Below, in pieces: positions 16,237 to 24,035 of a stretch of 62,139 nucleotides of DNA. Under the pieces are notes generated by a model. That model made no database searches and was not told the origin of the DNA. It saw only the letters and a program-made list of their open reading frames with translations. Source of the stretch: an uncultured Treponema sp. (lineage in GTDB: Bacteria; Spirochaetota; Spirochaetia; Treponematales; Treponemataceae). How positions within the stretch are numbered: the first letter of the stretch is position 1; every line of letters starts with the position of its first letter. The position numbers and the translations under genes are program-made. The stretch is from positions 1-62,139 of the forward strand of contig CAKZZO010000140.1 in the NCBI GenBank assembly GCA_937885175.1. Reading direction: 5' to 3'.

Positions 16237-17702
16237 GGTCTTGCCCCCTCTGCATCACACAAAAGCGGCACCAGTCGGTTAAGTCCTATGCCATTGGACG
16301 CTTTTAAAAGTACAAAATCTCCGTCAGAAGCGAAGGCTCGTATTTTTTCCGCTATCTGCTCAATCGCCTTATCATCGTGAGATGCAATATATTCAATCTT
16401 ATCTGCAATTTTTTCCGCACTTTTGCAGGCCGTCTTCATTTCTTCGCCCACAAAAATAACCTTATCCACGTCAGATTCAGCCACAAGCGCACCAATGCTC
16501 CCATGGGCAGATTCTGATTCATCTCCCAGTTCAAGCATGTCACCCAAGACAAAAATTTTCTTTCCGCTCACTGGCAAATCGGCACAGAATTCCACGGCCT
16601 TTGTCATTGAGTCAGGATTTGCGTTGTAACAGTCTTCCAGAATATTCAGGCGGCCTTTTATCAGATGGCTACGGGCACCCAGAGGCTGCACGCTTTCAAT
16701 CCCCGCCTTAATCTGTTCGGGAGTCAAGCCAAGTTCGCGGGCAAGTGCTACCGCACCCAGTGCATTTGAAAAATTATATGCTCCCGGCAAGTGCAAGTGC
16801 ATTTCTACGCCATCCACGCTAAAGACCGTGCCTTCAAGTCCCTCATCACGCAGAAAAACAGTACCGCTCTCCGCCACGTCCTTGCCATAGCGCACAACCT
16901 TTCCTTTCAGACCTTCTGCCAAAAAGTCTGCAAAATCGTCAGCGGCGGGAATTACAGCCACGCCATTTTCCTTTACATAGGTAAAGACCTTTTTCTTTTC
17001 TTCTGCAATAGCCTGACGGGAACCGAGAATACCGATGTGGGCCCTACCAATATTCGTCACAATGCAATAATTTGGTTTGAGAACCGCTGCAATTTCAGCA
17101 ATTTCATCACGGCGATTCATCCCCATTTCAAACAAGCCCAGTTCATGCTCAGCACGGATTTCAAATACAGAAAGAGGTAAGCCCGTCTCTGAGTTCAAAT
17201 TTCCTTTATTTGAGATGACCCTGTACTTTTGGCTCAAGACTGCCGCGGCAATTTCTTTTGTCGTTGTCTTTCCACTAGAACCAGTCACTGCACAAGGAAT
17301 AAGCCGGGGAAAGCATTCCACATATGCGGCGGCAGCATCTTGCAAGGCGTGCAGGGTATTTTTCACCGTGACAAAGGCAACAGAAGGGTAATCTGCCGCC
17401 ATTTTTTCATACAGACCCGTATCTTTATCGTAATGAGCCTTGCAAACAAAGACAAGTGAAGCACCTTTTTCAAGCCCCTGGGGAATGTAGCGGTGTCCGT
17501 CCTGATTTTCACCAATCAAAGGCACAAAAAGCGAGCCCGGCACAACGGCACGACTATCAGTCACAACGCTCGTAAAGCAGATATCATGCACTTTTTTTGC
17601 ACTGCCAACAAGGCTTCCTTGTACCGCATGAATCAGTTTTTCGCCTGACAAAAGAGAACCATTCACTTTTTTAACCGCCGCTCCTTTTTTTACATCGCTC
17701 AT
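16233..17702 (-). CDS. murF: UDP-MurNAc-tripeptide--D-alanyl-D-alanine ligase
   Basis: 489 aa. Mur ligase that adds D-Ala-D-Ala to complete the UDP-MurNAc-pentapeptide in the cytoplasm. N-terminal UDP-binding part (SLFVPLIGENQDGHRYIPQ), ATP-binding GSSGKTTTKEIAA, central EMGMNRRDEIAEIA and TNIGRAHIGILGS, and C-terminal DCYNANPDSMTKAVEF. It is the only mur gene in the cluster; the others must lie elsewhere. Overlaps the ftsL-like gene by 4 bases. Confidence 0.96.
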   Translation of the reverse strand: MSDVKKGAAVKKVNGSLLSGEKLIHAVQGSLVGSAKKVHDICFTSVVTDSRAVVPGSLFVPLIGENQDGHRYIPQGLEKGASLVFVCKAHYDKDTGLYEKMAADYPSVAFVTVKNTLHALQDAAAAYVECFPRLIPCAVTGSSGKTTTKEIAAAVLSQKYRVISNKGNLNSETGLPLSVFEIRAEHELGLFEMGMNRRDEIAEIAAVLKPNYCIVTNIGRAHIGILGSRQAIAEEKKKVFTYVKENGVAVIPAADDFADFLAEGLKGKVVRYGKDVAESGTVFLRDEGLEGTVFSVDGVEMHLHLPGAYNFSNALGAVALARELGLTPEQIKAGIESVQPLGARSHLIKGRLNILEDCYNANPDSMTKAVEFCADLPVSGKKIFVLGDMLELGDESESAHGSIGALVAESDVDKVIFVGEEMKTACKSAEKIADKIEYIASHDDKAIEQIAEKIRAFASDGDFVLLKASNGIGLNRLVPLLCDAEGARP

Positions 17703-18004
17703 TTTACATTGCCTTTGATTTCCACACGGACTATCTCATCCGTGTCAGCCTTGTGCATTCCCAGTTCATGTTCCGCAATCTGTTCAATGCGGTCTGAACT
17801 CGAAAGCACACTTATCTCAGAAATCAATTCTTTATTTTTTTCAATCAGTTCCACCTGCTTTAACTCCAAAGCACGGACTTCTGACTTTAGTCTTGCATAC
17901 ATATGCGCCTGAAACACGTAGAGAAAAAGCAGCAGGGGAATCAGTGCAGACGCAAGAATCATAAGAAAGCGATTCTTAAAATTGCGAAACTTCAGTTTAT
18001 TCAT
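17699..18004 (-). CDS. ftsL: FtsL-like division protein
   Basis: 101 aa. A short basic N-terminus, one membrane segment (FLMILASALIPLLLFLYVF) and an extracytoplasmic coiled coil with leucine-zipper spacing (LKSEVRALELKQVELIEKN). Topology, length and place between rsmH and murF are those of FtsL, which joins FtsQ and FtsB to activate FtsW. Start at 18004 lies inside the last codons of rsmH. Sequence conservation is too low for certainty. Confidence 0.75.
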   Translation of the reverse strand: MNKLKFRNFKNRFLMILASALIPLLLFLYVFQAHMYARLKSEVRALELKQVELIEKNKELISEISVLSSSDRIEQIAEHELGMHKADTDEIVRVEIKGNVK

Positions 18005-18986
18005 AGTCCCCCACACCTAGCCTATGCATTTCAGTTGCATTACGCAGTTTACGAACCACCCGCAGTTTTGCACTTCTGCTCGGAGCATTCTCCTCTATCT
18101 CCGCCTGCGTCGGTTCCACAGGTTTTCTTGTCAAAATTTCCGCGCAGGGATTTCCTCCACAGGTACAGGCCGCCTGTTCAGGAGGACACACACAGTATTT
18201 GCCAAGATTCCTAAAAAATTTTTTAACAATGCGATCCTCAAGGGAATGAAAGGTTATCACGCCCATCTTTCCGCCATTCTGAAGCACATTAAAAGCATCA
18301 TACAGTGCAAGCGGCAAACGTCTCAGCTCACTGTTCACCGCAATCCGCAGAGCCTGAAAAGTCCTTGTAGCAGGATGAATGTTCCCGTGACGATAATTCG
18401 CCGGAACCGCAGACCAGACGATTTCCGCAAGAGCCCTGGATGAGGCAATCCTACTTGATTTTCTTGCCTCAATAATCGCCCTGGCAATACGCCGGCTGTA
18501 TTTTTCATCGCTGTACAAATAAATCATGTTCGCCAGCTCATCTTCACGGCAATCATTCACGATATCCGCGGCACTTTCGCCACTTTCAGCGTTTAAGCGC
18601 ATGTCCAGCGGCTCATCATATCGAAAAGAAAATCCCCTCCCGGACTTCTCATAATGATACACACTGATGCCCAAATCAAACAAAATCAGATTGGGGCGTT
18701 CTGCATCTGCTGGAAAGGAATGATAAAAATCATTGAACCAGCCGTTAAAAAAATGCATGCGGTCGCCGTAAACAGCAAGCCGTTCCCTCGCACGAGCCTG
18801 AATTGTCTTATCAGCATCCAGACCGATTATACGCAGGTGAGGAAAATGAGACAGAAAGGCATTTGAATGACCACCTTCTCCCAAAGTCGAGTCAATCATC
18901 AGCGCATTATCTTCAAATTCTTCCCCAACAGGACTTAAATAATGCAAACATTCCTGCAGGAGTACCGGAGTATGAACGATTTCCAC
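17997..18986 (-). CDS. rsmH: 16S rRNA m4C1402 methyltransferase RsmH
   Basis: 329 aa. AdoMet-dependent N4-methylation of C1402 in 16S rRNA. Family marks: HTPVLLQECLHYLSP, DSTLGEGGHSNAFL, GLDADKTIQARARERL, FDLGISVYHYEKSGRGFSFR, TRTFQALRIAVNSEL and ITFHSLEDRIVKKFF. There is an unusual Cys-rich stretch near the end (CVCPPEQAACTCGGNPC). Start is GTG at 18986 with GAGGGGAG upstream. Second gene of the operon after mraZ. Confidence 0.97.
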   Translation of the reverse strand: MEIVHTPVLLQECLHYLSPVGEEFEDNALMIDSTLGEGGHSNAFLSHFPHLRIIGLDADKTIQARARERLAVYGDRMHFFNGWFNDFYHSFPADAERPNLILFDLGISVYHYEKSGRGFSFRYDEPLDMRLNAESGESAADIVNDCREDELANMIYLYSDEKYSRRIARAIIEARKSSRIASSRALAEIVWSAVPANYRHGNIHPATRTFQALRIAVNSELRRLPLALYDAFNVLQNGGKMGVITFHSLEDRIVKKFFRNLGKYCVCPPEQAACTCGGNPCAEILTRKPVEPTQAEIEENAPSRSAKLRVVRKLRNATEMHRLGVGDYE

Positions 18987-19017
18987 ACCACTCCCCTCAC
19001 ACCAGTTTTTTTACCGG

Positions 19018-19461
19018 TTAAAAGTTGATGCCCGTCAGCATTTCTGCCGCTGCGGAAACATCAGGCTCAAATTCTTCAACATTCTTGCGGTATTCTTCAG
19101 CATCCCAAAGTTCCACATACTTATCCACACCGATAATAACGCATTCTTTGTTCAGCCCCGCATATTCACGGAGAATTTGAGGAACAGAAATTCGACCAGC
19201 CTTGTCAAACTCCACCACTTGTGCCATACCCAGCAGCCGGTCACGCAACATGCGTCCCTGCCGGGAAAAAAGTGACGTATTTTCCATCAGCTTAGTCTTG
19301 AGTTCCGTCCAATATGCAGGAGTGTAGAGCCAGAGTGCCTTATCCAGCGACTTGGCAATGATGAGACTATCTTGTGTCAGCGCAGACCGCAATTTGGACG
19401 GAAACATAATTCTCCCTTTTTCGTCCAGGGTATTGCGGTACTCACCGATTAACAGTTCCAT
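19018..19461 (-). CDS. mraZ: Transcriptional regulator MraZ
   Basis: 147 aa. AbrB-fold, ring-forming DNA-binding protein that controls its own operon. Two repeats of the family motif are seen: IGEYRNTLDEKGRIMFPSKL near the N-terminus and VVEFDKAGRISVPQILREYA in the second half. The ATG at 19461 gives the usual MraZ N-terminus; a GTG at 19476 is an alternative but has poor ribosome-site spacing. Its own binding boxes overlap the start of the transcript. The last 25 residues form an acidic tail. Confidence 0.95.
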   Translation of the reverse strand: MELLIGEYRNTLDEKGRIMFPSKLRSALTQDSLIIAKSLDKALWLYTPAYWTELKTKLMENTSLFSRQGRMLRDRLLGMAQVVEFDKAGRISVPQILREYAGLNKECVIIGVDKYVELWDAEEYRKNVEEFEPDVSAAAEMLTGINF

Positions 19462-19495
19462 ACCACTATTTTCCACTTACTCCCACTTTTTCCCA
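19461..19495 (-). promoter_or_regulatory. MraZ operator: four TGG boxes at 10-bp spacing
   Basis: Read on the minus strand there are four five-base boxes at exact 10-base intervals: TGGGA (19495-19491), TGGGA (19485-19481), TGGAA (19475-19471) and TGGTA (19465-19461). TGGGN repeats with 5-base spacers are the known MraZ-binding signature. They lie between the transcription start and the mraZ ATG, so bound MraZ would block its own promoter clearance. Confidence 0.85.
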
Positions 19496-19504
19496 CTTAA
19501 TTAC

Positions 19505-19532
19505 ATTTTACCCGCAAATTTGATAAAGTCAA
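19505..19532 (-). promoter_or_regulatory. Promoter of the mraZ-ftsZ division operon
   Basis: TTGACT (19532-19527), 16-base spacer, TAAAAT (19510-19505) on the minus strand. Transcription should begin near 19498, immediately before the four MraZ boxes. Confidence 0.75.
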
Positions 19533-19561
19533 GCACTTTTTGCACCGATAATTAAAAAATT

Positions 19562-20311
19562 ATGATAAACACGTACAACGAATCCGATTTGCACCGCAGC
19601 CTCAAAAAACTGTATGCGCTTGAATACAATGGAAAGACCGAAGTGCCTGTTGAAAACTGGATTTGCGATATCGTAAGCAAAAGCGGCGACATAATAGAGA
19701 TTCAGACAGCAAACATTTCAAAACTCACAGAAAAAACACGCGCCCTGCTTTCAGCCGGAAAAAAAGTAAGGATCGTCCACCCCATCATTACTGAAAAATA
19801 TATAGAAACGTACGCTCCAAATGGAGACATGCTGAGCCGACGGAAAAGCCCTGCTTCACAGACAATCTATGCCATTCTAAGAAACTTGACTGGTATTTAC
19901 CCACTGCTTTTAGAAAAAGATTTTGCCCTGGAAGTCCTTTACGTATCCGTCACCGAAGAGCGAAGAAAGACCTCCACCCCTGTTCAGTTGGTCAACAAAA
20001 GCCGACGCTTCCTGAAAGACTGGATTCCCCAAGAAAAGAAACTGGAAAAGATTTTAAGAAAAGAATGTTACAAAACAAAAGAGGACTACGCCGCCCTCAT
20101 TCCACTCACCCTAGAGGACAAGTTCACTATCCCCGACTTACAGAAAGCGATTTTTGCAAAAGACTGGGGAAAAGACCTAAGTAAATCAAACCGCGCAAAA
20201 GCTGCCTCCCAGGCCCGCCTGCTCGTCTGGCTTTTTACCCGCATGAATATTATAGAAGAATGTGGCAAACAATCCCGCAGCAAAGTCTACCGAATCAAGC
20301 ACGCGGGCTAA
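19562..20311 (+). CDS. PD-(D/E)XK-like protein with C-terminal DNA-binding part (DUF8091-like)
   Basis: 249 aa, divergent from mraZ. Residues about 8-95 look like a restriction-fold core: LHRSLKKLYA, EVPVENWICDIVSKSGDIIE with Asp, then IEIQTANISKL (an E-x-Q form of the third catalytic motif) and VRIVHPIITEKYIE, followed by RRKSP. The last 80 residues look like a winged helix (FTIPDLQKAIF, RLLVWLFTRMNIIEECGKQS). I recall this as a domain of unknown function found in several phyla. Role unknown; nuclease activity is an inference. No ribosome site precedes the ATG, and GATAAT at 19547-19552 would place transcription start at or next to it. Confidence 0.68.
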   Translation: MINTYNESDLHRSLKKLYALEYNGKTEVPVENWICDIVSKSGDIIEIQTANISKLTEKTRALLSAGKKVRIVHPIITEKYIETYAPNGDMLSRRKSPASQTIYAILRNLTGIYPLLLEKDFALEVLYVSVTEERRKTSTPVQLVNKSRRFLKDWIPQEKKLEKILRKECYKTKEDYAALIPLTLEDKFTIPDLQKAIFAKDWGKDLSKSNRAKAASQARLLVWLFTRMNIIEECGKQSRSKVYRIKHAG

Positions 20312-20322
20312 AAAGCGTGACA

Positions 20323-20351
20323 TGCAAGCATAGCAGGTGCGTTTGCTTGCA
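20323..20351. repeat. Perfect 8-bp inverted repeat before the terminator
   Basis: TGCAAGCA (20323-20330) and TGCTTGCA (20344-20351) are exact inverse copies around a 13-base loop. Overlapping it, AGCAG/CTGCT and GTGC/GCAC arms could form an alternative stem-loop. No T-run follows, so it may be an operator, a 3' mRNA stabiliser or chance. Confidence 0.4.
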
Positions 20352-20367
20352 CGAAGTCTGCTGTCTA

Positions 20368-20399
20368 GTTAAAAAACGCCATGGAGGGCGTTTTTTAAC
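20368..20399. terminator. Bidirectional intrinsic terminator
   Basis: A 13-bp perfect inverted repeat (20368-20380 and 20387-20399) around the six-base loop ATGGAG, with GC-rich centre CGCC/GGCG and runs of six A and six T on the flanks, so it can end transcription both ways. It closes the plus-strand nuclease-like gene and the minus-strand flaA pair, and touches the stop codon of the latter. Confidence 0.88.
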
Positions 20400-21139
20400 T
20401 ACCAATCATCTCTCATATCGTCTTCATCACGATTTTCGATGTCGTACAAGTCTGTAACGGCACGTAAATCATCAAAGTAGACATAGTAAGTGCCACGGGC
20501 AAGCATGGGGTTACAGTCAATTCTGAAGCCAACAATGCGCAAGCCCGGCTTAGAACCATTGTATGCACTCTGCTGAATAATGCCATGCTCTCCATCGGGA
20601 GTCGGCGGAACAGCAACAGTCATACGTTTCCAACCCGTAAAGCCAAGAGACCCCATGTAGAGCTCAAAGTTATGTCCGTAATAGTCCTGTACCAGCAAAG
20701 TCAACTGATGATCCATGTTACGTCCGACAACCCAGACAGAAACCGTCTTGGTAACACCTTCGATAGGAATCGGGCGGGCTGAACGGATAAAGAAAGAGTT
20801 CACGCCACGGCGGAAAAATTCAACCTTTACGCCCAGAACCCTCGTGTCCGGCGCATCGGCATCATCCTTTACAGGCTCTTTTGCAGCAGGTCCGCCATCA
20901 TGCAGACGGGCAGTAATCATACCATAATCAGGAGAAATCGTCGCATTCCATGAACCTTCAAGTTCAAAGCGGTCTACAGAAACTTCACGCAGAGACTGAG
21001 CAGCAGAATCATTACCGATAACAGTAGGATCTGGTTCAGCAAGACTGGTATTGCCCGTACTCTGAGCACTTGATGAATTCTGTGCAAAAAGCAGTCCGCC
21101 TGCGGCTAAAGCCAAAAATGTTACAAGAATCTTTTTCAT
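20399..21139 (-). CDS. FlaA-type flagellar filament outer-layer protein (second of pair)
   Basis: 246 aa. Cleavable signal peptide (MKKILVTFLALAAGGLLFAQ), then a FlaA-family beta-rich domain: EGSWNATISPDYGMITARL, VLGVKVEFFRRGVNSFFIR, KTVSVWVVGRNMDHQLTLLV, GSLGFTGWKRMTVAVPP, IVGFRIDCN and YVYFDDLRAVTDLYD. The tail is strongly acidic (IENRDEDDMRDDW). FlaA proteins form the sheath around the FlaB core of spirochaete periplasmic flagella. Start at 21139 has an AGGATGG site and follows its paralogue by one base. The pair next to fba matches the arrangement I recall in T. pallidum. Confidence 0.88.
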   Translation of the reverse strand: MKKILVTFLALAAGGLLFAQNSSSAQSTGNTSLAEPDPTVIGNDSAAQSLREVSVDRFELEGSWNATISPDYGMITARLHDGGPAAKEPVKDDADAPDTRVLGVKVEFFRRGVNSFFIRSARPIPIEGVTKTVSVWVVGRNMDHQLTLLVQDYYGHNFELYMGSLGFTGWKRMTVAVPPTPDGEHGIIQQSAYNGSKPGLRIVGFRIDCNPMLARGTYYVYFDDLRAVTDLYDIENRDEDDMRDDW

Positions 21140-21140
21140 A

Positions 21141-21890
21141 TTACTTACCATCCTGAGTTACATTGCTACTTGAGCCAGAAGAGGCAGAATCACCAAAGTT
21201 GACGTTCTGGAGCTCGTAACCGTCAAATACCGTGCTCAACGTATTTGTCGTATATTTGAGCTGATCAAAGAAGATATTGAATTTATCAACGTATTCATCG
21301 GGATCCGTGCGAATTCTAAAGCCGACAAAGGTCATCGTCTTAGGACCAGAGCGCAGTCTTGAACGCTGACGCAAATAAGAGGGCACCGTTACGATGATGT
21401 TTTTCCAGCCGTTGAAAGCCAGATTTCCTGCGGGCAAGGTATACACACGACCGTCTGCATCGCGAACAAGAAGGTCAATAAAGTACATATAGTTTGCACC
21501 CCAAACCCAGAAATCAATCTGCGTTACATTTCCCTTAAAGGGAATCTCATATGCCTTACCGTCTTTTTCTGGATAAAATTCAAACCAGTTCTCACCCTTT
21601 CTCTTGAAAGCGATTTCCGAACCAAGCACTTTCGGCTGTGCATCCGGATCATCATTCAGAATGCGCAGAGAATTCGGCTGACCGTCAAAATAATCCAGCT
21701 TGGGATAGCCGTTGTCGCTGTCAACAAACGCACTCGCCTGAACATTCCATGTCCACTCATAATCGCCCTTATTGTCAAACGTATCAACAATAAATGTCTC
21801 GATGGCTCTGCTACTCGGTTGTGCGACTGCAGGCAAGCAGAACGCAGCTGCCAGAGCAAAACGTATAAAGACTGTTACGCCCTTTTTCAT
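21141..21890 (-). CDS. flaA: FlaA-type flagellar filament outer-layer protein (first of pair)
   Basis: 249 aa. Signal peptide (KKGVTVFIRFALAAAFCLPAVAQ), then the FlaA domain: FIVDTFDNKGDYEWTWNVQA, VLGSEIAFKRKGENWFEFYP, GNVTQIDFWVWGANYMYFID, GNLAFNGWKNIIVTVPSYL, MTFVGFRIRTDP and NIFFDQLKYTTNTLS. Paralogue of the next gene, with which it shares a consensus promoter. Exported to the periplasm as part of the filament sheath. Start at 21890 has AAGGAGA; a few upstream in-frame codons are not needed. Which of the several FlaA subtypes it is cannot be decided here. Confidence 0.9.
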   Translation of the reverse strand: MKKGVTVFIRFALAAAFCLPAVAQPSSRAIETFIVDTFDNKGDYEWTWNVQASAFVDSDNGYPKLDYFDGQPNSLRILNDDPDAQPKVLGSEIAFKRKGENWFEFYPEKDGKAYEIPFKGNVTQIDFWVWGANYMYFIDLLVRDADGRVYTLPAGNLAFNGWKNIIVTVPSYLRQRSRLRSGPKTMTFVGFRIRTDPDEYVDKFNIFFDQLKYTTNTLSTVFDGYELQNVNFGDSASSGSSSNVTQDGK

Positions 21891-21987
21891 TCGATTCTCC
21901 TTCATGTTGCAATTTCTGACATTCAGCCAGAAACACCCTTTTGTTTATCGGTTGAAGCAGTTAAAAACATTACTAAATTCTTTTTTC

Positions 21988-22016
21988 ATTATATTTCTAG
22001 CAACAATCTTTGTCAA
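21988..22016 (-). promoter_or_regulatory. Full-consensus promoter of the flaA pair
   Basis: TTGACA (22016-22011), exactly 17 bases, TATAAT (21993-21988): a perfect sigma-70 promoter. Start of transcription near 21981 gives a leader of about 90 nt. So this flagellar sheath pair looks constitutively and strongly expressed rather than driven by the flagellar sigma factor. Confidence 0.85.
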
Positions 22017-22049
22017 ACCATTTTCTTATCATTTAATGGAAATTCGTGC

Positions 22050-22078
22050 TTGATTTTATCAGAAAACGGACTTAACAT
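22050..22078 (+). promoter_or_regulatory. Promoter of fba
   Basis: TTGATT (22050-22055), 17-base spacer, TAACAT (22073-22078). Leader of about 55 nt ends with an AAAGGAG ribosome site before the fba ATG. Confidence 0.55.
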
Positions 22079-22139
22079 AGAATATAGACAAAATCGTTCT
22101 AAAACCTTTACGAACATAGATTGAACAAAAGGAGTTTCT

Positions 22140-23138
22140 ATGACGAGTTACAAAGAATTGGGCTTGGTGAACACAAAAGAACTGTTCGCAAAAGCAATGA
22201 AAGGCGGATACGCAGTTCCAGCGTACAACTTCAACAACATGGAACAGTTGCAGGCAATCATCCAGGCTTGCGTTGAGACAAAGTCACCAGTCATCCTGCA
22301 GGTTTCTTCAGGCGCACGCAAATACGCGAACAAAAACCTTCTGAAGAACATGGCTCGCGGTGCCGTAGAATATGCACACGAACTGGGGTACGATATTCCT
22401 ATCGTCCTGCACCTTGACCACGGCAATTCTTTTGAATTGTGTAAGGACTGCATCGACACGGGATTCTCCTCAGTTATGATTGACGGTTCTGCCCTCCCCT
22501 ATGACGAGAACGTTGCCCTCACCAAACAGGTCTGCGACTACGCCCATGCACAGAAAGACTACGTTACCGTAGAAGGCGAACTGGGGGTTCTGGGTGGCGT
22601 AGAAGACGACGTTTCCGCAGAAGAAAGCAAATACACCAAGCCGGAGGAAGTACAGGACTTCGTCGCAAAGACAGGCGTAGACTCACTGGCAATTTCCATC
22701 GGAACCAGCCACGGCCGCTGCAAATTCACACCGGAGCAGTGTACCCGCAACGCAGACGGCATTCTGATTCCGCCACCACTGGCATTCGACGTTCTGGAAG
22801 CAGTAGAAAAGAAGCTGCCGGGCTTCCCCATTGTTCTTCACGGCTCATCTTCAATTCCGATTGAATATGTAAAGCAGATTGAAAAATACGGCGGAAAAGT
22901 ACCGGATTCTGTCGGCATTCCTGAAGAACAGTTGCGAAAGGCAGCAAAATCAGCAGTCTGCAAAATCAACATCGACTCAGACGGACGCATGGCCATGACC
23001 GCCGCAATCCGCAAGGTTTTCGCTGAGGAACCGTCAGAATTTGACCCGCGCAAATACCTCGGTCCTGCACGCGAAGAATTGAAGAAAATGTACGCCCGCA
23101 AGAACATTGAAGTTCTCGGTTCAGCAGGCAAAGCATAA
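22140..23138 (+). CDS. fba: Class II fructose-1,6-bisphosphate aldolase
   Basis: 332 aa. Zinc-dependent aldolase that interconverts fructose-1,6-bisphosphate with glyceraldehyde-3-phosphate and dihydroxyacetone phosphate. Family marks: GYAVPAYNFNNMEQLQAII, PIVLHLDHGNSFELCKDCID (catalytic Asp and zinc His), VEGELGVLGGVED, ISIGTSHGRCKF, PIVLHGSSSIP (zinc His) and KINIDSDGRMAMTAAIR. Complete; single-gene unit with its own promoter. An inverted repeat follows at 23156-23227. Confidence 0.97.
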   Translation: MTSYKELGLVNTKELFAKAMKGGYAVPAYNFNNMEQLQAIIQACVETKSPVILQVSSGARKYANKNLLKNMARGAVEYAHELGYDIPIVLHLDHGNSFELCKDCIDTGFSSVMIDGSALPYDENVALTKQVCDYAHAQKDYVTVEGELGVLGGVEDDVSAEESKYTKPEEVQDFVAKTGVDSLAISIGTSHGRCKFTPEQCTRNADGILIPPPLAFDVLEAVEKKLPGFPIVLHGSSSIPIEYVKQIEKYGGKVPDSVGIPEEQLRKAAKSAVCKINIDSDGRMAMTAAIRKVFAEEPSEFDPRKYLGPAREELKKMYARKNIEVLGSAGKA

Positions 23139-23155
23139 TCTTTCTGAACGACTTA

Positions 23156-23227
23156 TCAGAATGCAGCGGGGATTAGGATGCCAGGGATTCTTCCATAAAT
23201 TTCCCCTGTCCACCCCATGCATTCTGA
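23156..23227. repeat. Long interrupted inverted repeat between fba and a convergent gene
   Basis: TCAGAATGCA (23156-23165) pairs exactly with TGCATTCTGA (23218-23227); allowing small bulges the stem continues with GGGG (23168-23171) against CCCC (23213-23216). The apical part of about 40 bases is free. It ends next to a run of eight A, so on the minus strand the T-run precedes the hairpin. It may stop the fba message or be a structured RNA; it is not a standard terminator for either strand. Confidence 0.45.
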
Positions 23228-23235
23228 AAAAAAAT

Positions 23236-23883
23236 CTAGTTGCGGACTATCAGTTCATCACGCAGTTTAAACACAAGACGGGAACGAAAGGCACACAGTG
23301 CCACATAGGCAAGGGCTGCCAGTCCCCACAAAACCAGCGGAAAGGCAAAGTGCCAGAGCGTTTCAATCAAGGCAGGAAGCAGCACTTCTACAAGCACGAC
23401 AAAAACCGAGATGCACAGTTCCCTGCCCTTTCCTGAAATCACGGTAAACAAAGTTTTTACTTCACTTGCAATGGCGACTGTCATCAGCAGATAGAGCACC
23501 GGCTTTACAAACAGATAGAAAAAAGGCAGCGGAAGCGCATTTGCAAAAATCTCCGCAGGAAGATATACTGCATAAAAGGGAAGCATAAAAAGTGCGAATG
23601 ATGAAATTCTATCCCGCCATGCATCCCGCGAGACAAAAAGAAAGACAAGATAGACAATCAGAGGAAAGAGAGCGCAAACAAAGAGATTCTCAAGATAGTA
23701 ATATAAGAAAAAAGTGCCGTCATAGGGCGAGCGAAACATAAAAAATCCGCGAAAGGCACAAATAAGGGCGGCAAGAGCAAAAGCACACAGGGAAACCAAG
23801 AGACGGGAACGAAGTTCATTGCGGCGCGGAAGTACATAATAGAAAAAAGAAAACGGAAACAAAAGCAAAGTAAACAAAAACAT
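23236..23883 (-). CDS. Polytopic membrane protein of unknown function
   Basis: 215 aa from the ATG at 23883 (a GTG at 23898 is also possible; neither has a good ribosome site). About six hydrophobic segments separated by short charged loops: residues 1-20, 30-50, 65-90, 105-125, 130-150 and 170-195. The only soluble parts are short basic turns (RRNELRSR, RDAWRDR). No motif points to a transporter or enzyme family. Lies alone between fba and infC and is transcribed away from infC. Confidence 0.55.
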   Translation of the reverse strand: MFLFTLLLFPFSFFYYVLPRRNELRSRLLVSLCAFALAALICAFRGFFMFRSPYDGTFFLYYYLENLFVCALFPLIVYLVFLFVSRDAWRDRISSFALFMLPFYAVYLPAEIFANALPLPFFYLFVKPVLYLLMTVAIASEVKTLFTVISGKGRELCISVFVVLVEVLLPALIETLWHFAFPLVLWGLAALAYVALCAFRSRLVFKLRDELIVRN

Positions 23884-23927
23884 ACCGTAAGATATCACGA
23901 AAAGACGCGGGATGTAAAGTTATCTAC

Positions 23928-23957
23928 TAGACACAATACGCCAATTTCTGATAACAT
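23928..23957 (+). promoter_or_regulatory. Probable promoter of the infC operon
   Basis: TAGACA (23928-23933), 18-base spacer, TAACAT (23952-23957). Transcription would begin near 23964, just at the first arm of the leader structure. Confidence 0.45.
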
Positions 23958-23961
23958 ATAG

Positions 23962-24031
23962 AACACGCTTTGAATAGTGTTTTCAGGCATAAAAGCCTGC
24001 GGGTACAGAGTATCCGACAAACACAAGGAGG
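23962..24031 (+). promoter_or_regulatory. Structured leader of the IF3-L35-L20 operon
   Basis: Three stems can form a three-way junction ending at the ribosome site: P1 GTGTTT (23977-23982) with AAACAC (24019-24024); P2 CAGGC (23984-23988) with GCCTG (23995-23999); P3 CGGGTAC (24000-24006) with GTATCCG (24010-24016), one G-U pair. AAGGAGG follows at 24025-24031. A competing hairpin AACAC (23962-23966) with GTGTT (23977-23981) would break P1. Operons of this kind are known to be autoregulated by L20 or IF3 through leader RNA in other bacteria; that this leader does so is inference. Confidence 0.6.
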
Positions 24032-24035
24032 ATAG

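Noticed and set aside
19520..19552. TTGATA and GATAAT as a paired promoter for the gene at 19562
   Set aside because: The spacer would be 21 bases, too long; only the -10 box is kept as a weak indication.
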